Positions 61,690-64,000 of a stretch of 64,000 nucleotides of DNA are shown here, in pieces (position 1 is the stretch's first letter; each line of letters opens with the position of its first letter). The notes under the pieces are model-generated. The model did no database searches, was not told where the DNA came from, and worked only from the letters and a program-made list of their open reading frames with translations. A program made the translations under genes and the position numbers. The DNA is from Myxococcales bacterium (GTDB lineage Bacteria > Myxococcota_A > Polyangia > Polyangiales > Polyangiaceae), in NCBI GenBank assembly GCA_016720545.1, contig JADKKK010000001.1, positions 806,001 through 870,000 of the forward strand. Direction: 5' to 3'.

Positions 61690-62403
61690 TTACTTCTTGG
61701 GCCCTAGGAGCGCCGCAATCCGCGCCTTCAGCTCGGGCGACACCCAGCTCTCGAGGCCCCCGTCGGCGAAGTCGGCGTGCTCGGCGGCGCTGCCAGCGAG
61801 CGGGGGGCGGAGGGCGCGCTTCGCGGCGGCGTACGCGCTCGCGGGGTGCGCGGCGAGCGTCGCGAGGGCGGCCCGCGCGTGCTCTTGGGCGTCGTCGCGG
61901 ACGGCGTCGAGCAGGCCGAGCGACAGGGCCTCTGTGGGAGGGAAGAGGCCCGCGCCGAGCACCACGGTCTCCAGGTGCTGGGGCGGGACCCGGCGACGGA
62001 CGAGATCGAGGATGGCGGGAGGGAAGCGGAGACCGAGCGCGACCTCGTTCAGGCCCATGCGCGGGGCGTTGGGCCCGGACGCGGGGGCGGCGATCCGGAA
62101 GTCGCACGCCATCGCGACCACGCAGCCGCCGGCGATGGCGTGCCCGTTTACGAGCGCGACCGTGGGCGCAGGGTAGCGGTAGAGCGTGTCGATGAAGCGG
62201 CAGAGCACGTCGAGGAAGCGCTCGGCGCCGGCCCGGTCGAGGGCAGCCACCTCCTTGAGGTTGAGCCCCGCGGAGAAGGCGGGCCCCTCGCCCGAAAGGA
62301 GGAGGGGCTGCCCCCCGGCGGCGTCCAGCTGGGCGAGGCAGGCGTTCATCACCGCCGTGCTGAGGGCGTTTCGGCCAGGGCCAGAGAGGGTCAACTTCAC
62401 CAT
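61690..62403 (-). CDS. Enoyl-CoA hydratase/isomerase family protein
   Basis: The 237-residue crotonase-fold protein starts at ATG 62401-62403 and has LLLSGEGPAFSAGLNLKEV, PTVALVNGHAIAGGCVVAMA and EVALGLRFPPAILDLVRRRV. The oxyanion-hole residues are present, while a catalytic Glu pair cannot be confirmed. The substrate is unknown. It is not part of the benzoyl-CoA cluster by sequence or position. It lies divergent from the bactofilin genes. Confidence 0.85.
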   Translation of the reverse strand: MVKLTLSGPGRNALSTAVMNACLAQLDAAGGQPLLLSGEGPAFSAGLNLKEVAALDRAGAERFLDVLCRFIDTLYRYPAPTVALVNGHAIAGGCVVAMACDFRIAAPASGPNAPRMGLNEVALGLRFPPAILDLVRRRVPPQHLETVVLGAGLFPPTEALSLGLLDAVRDDAQEHARAALATLAAHPASAYAAAKRALRPPLAGSAAEHADFADGGLESWVSPELKARIAALLGPKK

Positions 62404-62521
62404 GGTTGGAGGCGGTTCTAGCACCCTCGGCGCGCTCGCGCCCCACGCCGCGGCGCCGCGCCCGTCTCGCCGGCGTCGTGCCGGGTGACACCTGGCCGCA
62501 CCTGTACTAGAAGCGGCGTCG

Positions 62522-62890
62522 ATGGCGAACGGAAGCTCGGAGACAGTGCTCGGCAAGAACGTCCGCATTCGCGGCCGCATCTCGGGCGATGGTGATCTGG
62601 TCGTGCAGGGCTCGCTCGAGGGCGACGTCACCCTGCGAGGCGACTTCACGCTCGACGAGGGCGCGGAGGCGACGTCGTCCATCACCGCACGCGGCGTGGT
62701 GGTCGCGGGGGCGCTCGAGGGCGCCATCCAGGCCGACGCGGAGGTCACGGTCACGAGCAGCGGCCGCTTCCGCGGCGACGTGCGCGCCGCGCAGGTGACC
62801 ATCGAAGACGGCGCGGTCTTCGCCGGCCGCCTCGACGCCGAGTTCGACCTCCCGCCCGAGCTCATGTCCGAGCCGGGCAAGCGCCGCTGA
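62522..62890 (+). CDS. Bactofilin 1
   Basis: The 122-residue protein has the bactofilin (DUF583) beta-helix core: repeated hydrophobic/Gly patterns ISGDGDLVVQGSLEGDVTLR, ITARGVVVAGALEGAIQADA and FRGDVRAAQVTIEDGAVFAG. Bactofilins polymerise without nucleotide and organise cell shape, stalks or chromosome segregation. It is the first of three in tandem, as in the bacNOP set of Myxococcus. Confidence 0.92.
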   Translation: MANGSSETVLGKNVRIRGRISGDGDLVVQGSLEGDVTLRGDFTLDEGAEATSSITARGVVVAGALEGAIQADAEVTVTSSGRFRGDVRAAQVTIEDGAVFAGRLDAEFDLPPELMSEPGKRR

Positions 62891-62910
62891 ACGAACGGAG
62901 TACCCGCAAA

Positions 62911-63225
62911 ATGGCAAGCACAGTGATCGGCGCAGGCATCACGATCGAAGGCGAAATCTCGGCCGACGAGGGCATCGTCGTACAGGGCACCGTCCGCGGG
63001 AAGCTCCAGGTCCGCGACGGCCTCGCCGTCGAGGCGGGCGCCGTGGTCGAGGCCGACGTGAACGCGGGCCCCATCCGCGTCGCGGGGCAAGTCACCGGGA
63101 ACCTCACCTCCAGCGACCGCGTCGACCTCGAGAACGGGGCGCGCGTCGTCGGAAACGTGAAGGCTACACGCATCACCATCGCCGACGGCGCCCAGTTCAA
63201 GGGCAACGTCGACATGGACGTCTGA
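62911..63225 (+). CDS. Bactofilin 2
   Basis: The 104-residue protein is the smallest of the three and is nearly all bactofilin core (SADEGIVVQGTVRGKLQVRD, GPIRVAGQVTGNLTSSDRVD, RITIADGAQFKGNVDMDV). It lies 20 bp after bactofilin 1, so is probably co-transcribed. Such paralogues may copolymerise. Confidence 0.92.
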   Translation: MASTVIGAGITIEGEISADEGIVVQGTVRGKLQVRDGLAVEAGAVVEADVNAGPIRVAGQVTGNLTSSDRVDLENGARVVGNVKATRITIADGAQFKGNVDMDV

Positions 63226-63260
63226 GCAACTCGCCTCCTCCGAACTCCAAGAGAGCACGT

Positions 63261-63863
63261 ATGGGCACCGAAACGACCATCGCCGCAGGCACGATTGTGC
63301 GCGGCAGCATCGAAGGCAACGGCGACCTGGTCGTCGCAGGGCACGTCGAGGGCGAGATCGCCCTGTCGGGCGAGGTCACCATCGAATCGGGCGGGCTCGT
63401 CGGCGCGAGCGTGCGGGCGGCCCGCATCCTCGTCCGCGGCGCCGTCCGCGGCGATCTCACCGCGGCCGACTCGGTCGTCCTAGAGGAGGGCGCGCGGGTC
63501 GTTGGCGACGTCCGGGGCGCGCGCATCGCCGTCGGCCGCGGGGCCCTCGTGCGCGGCTACGTCGAGACCGGCGGTCAGCCCGCGGCGGCCCCCGCGGCCC
63601 GTCGCGAGGCGGTCGCGACGCGCCCCGCGCCCCGCGCGGCCGAGGCCCCCGCCCGCCGTGAGCCGCCTCCCCCGCCACCCGCCCGCCGCGCCGAGGCGCC
63701 GCTCGCCCCGCCTGCGCCTCCCGCGCCGCCGCCGGCCCCCAAGCGCGAGCCCGCGCCGATGGCGGCGGCCCCGAGCCTTCTGGCCGGCATGAAGCGCGAG
63801 CCGCCAGCCCCGGTCGTGCCCGCGCTCCGCAAAGGCGCGAAGGCGAAGAAGAAGTCGGTCTGA
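63261..63863 (+). CDS. Bactofilin 3 with Pro/Ala-rich tail
   Basis: The 200-residue protein has a bactofilin core in residues 1-115 (IEGNGDLVVAGHVEGEIALS, ARILVRGAVRGDLTAADSVV, ARIAVGRGALVRGYVETGG) and a long Pro/Ala/Arg-rich tail ending in KKKSV, which resembles the basic tail by which BacP of Myxococcus recruits partners. It lies 35 bp downstream of bactofilin 2. Confidence 0.91.
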   Translation: MGTETTIAAGTIVRGSIEGNGDLVVAGHVEGEIALSGEVTIESGGLVGASVRAARILVRGAVRGDLTAADSVVLEEGARVVGDVRGARIAVGRGALVRGYVETGGQPAAAPAARREAVATRPAPRAAEAPARREPPPPPPARRAEAPLAPPAPPAPPPAPKREPAPMAAAPSLLAGMKREPPAPVVPALRKGAKAKKKSV

Positions 63864-63903
63864 TCGCCGCCCGACGGCGAGCGTCGAATCCCTAGGAGGT
63901 CCC

Positions 63904-64000
63904 CATGGTTGCAGCCACGTTCCCCCCCATCTCGGTCCCCGGCGCAGGGCAGCTCTACGCGCGCTTTCACACGTCGATGGGCGCGATGGTCGCCCGCCTC
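63904..64000 (+). CDS. Start of a probable cyclophilin-type peptidyl-prolyl isomerase (3' partial)
   Basis: The gene begins with ATG 63904 after AGGAGG and runs out of the window after 32 residues. The LYARFHTSMGAMVARL segment is characteristic of the first strand of cyclophilin-type PPIases (LYATFHTSMGxIVxRL). The remainder is not visible. Confidence 0.6.

Noticed and set aside
61690..62403. Enoyl-CoA hydratase as a further member of the benzoyl-CoA pathway.
   Set aside because: It lies 30 kb away, lacks Dch-specific sequence and has no co-located pathway genes.
1..64000. CRISPR arrays, tRNA and rRNA genes, prophage and IS transposases.
   Set aside because: Reading both strands gave no spaced direct repeats, tRNA T-loop signatures or recognisable transposase or integrase motifs. 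Small RNA genes could still be missed by eye.

Overview
The window is about 70% GC, densely coding, and most likely comes from a myxobacterium (Myxococcota, probably Polyangia). The evidence for this is a subtilase and a cell-surface protein ending in MYXO-CTERM-type tails, a pair resembling the myxobacterial MXAN_2561/MXAN_2562 families, three tandem bactofilin genes, and many Ala/Pro-rich lipoproteins. Placement below phylum level is inference. I found no tRNA, rRNA, CRISPR array, IS transposase or phage module.

Layout. 1-4.7 kb: the end of a possible six-hairpin enzyme, a Ca2+-dependent phosphoinositide phospholipase C-like lipoprotein with a disrupted 5' end, and a subtilisin-like protease. 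4.7-10.7 kb: Lgt, an MBOAT O-acyltransferase and two SGNH hydrolases, which could form an envelope acylation set. 10.7-15 kb: a MocR/PdxR-type regulator divergent from a PNPOx-GNAT fusion with a candidate operator between them, then a small protein overlapping an HTTM membrane protein. 15-21 kb: grpE-dnaK, a PcrA/UvrD helicase and a double-GNAT protein.

21-30.2 kb is the most striking region: a complete central benzoyl-CoA pathway. It holds had, bcrD, bcrA, bcrB, bcrC, dch and oah, all on the minus strand, with a hemerythrin gene on the plus strand set between had and bcrD. The oah-dch and bcrCBAD pairs overlap by 4 nt (ATGA or GTGA). This encodes Thauera-type ATP-dependent benzoyl-CoA reductase plus the three enzymes that convert its dienoyl-CoA product to 3-hydroxypimelyl-CoA. 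Two FNR-like palindromes lie exactly where anaerobic control would be expected: upstream of oah and in the had/hemerythrin divergent gap. Such a pathway is typical of denitrifying and phototrophic Proteobacteria and is unexpected in a myxobacterial background.

30.4-40 kb: a beta-propeller protein and its small upstream partner, a cyclic-nucleotide-binding-fold protein with a disordered linker, MXAN_2561/2562-like surface proteins, a lipoprotein and an aminotransferase. 40-48 kb: a large Omp85 protein and TamB. 48-51 kb: TrmH, a CDGSH iron-sulfur protein, a zinc-ribbon protein and VF530. 51-56 kb: membrane glycosyltransferase-type genes and UspA. 56-64 kb: 5'-3' exonuclease, dienelactone hydrolase, several lipoproteins, an enoyl-CoA hydratase, three bactofilins and the start of a cyclophilin.

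Two nearly identical 188-bp hairpin-rich repeats (22822-23009 and, inverted, 39960-40146) each fill a gap between convergent genes. Next to the first is a different 302-bp palindromic element (23006-23307) whose end carries the bcrD stop codon. These elements look like REPIN/MITE-type or bidirectional-terminator repeats and match no family I can name.
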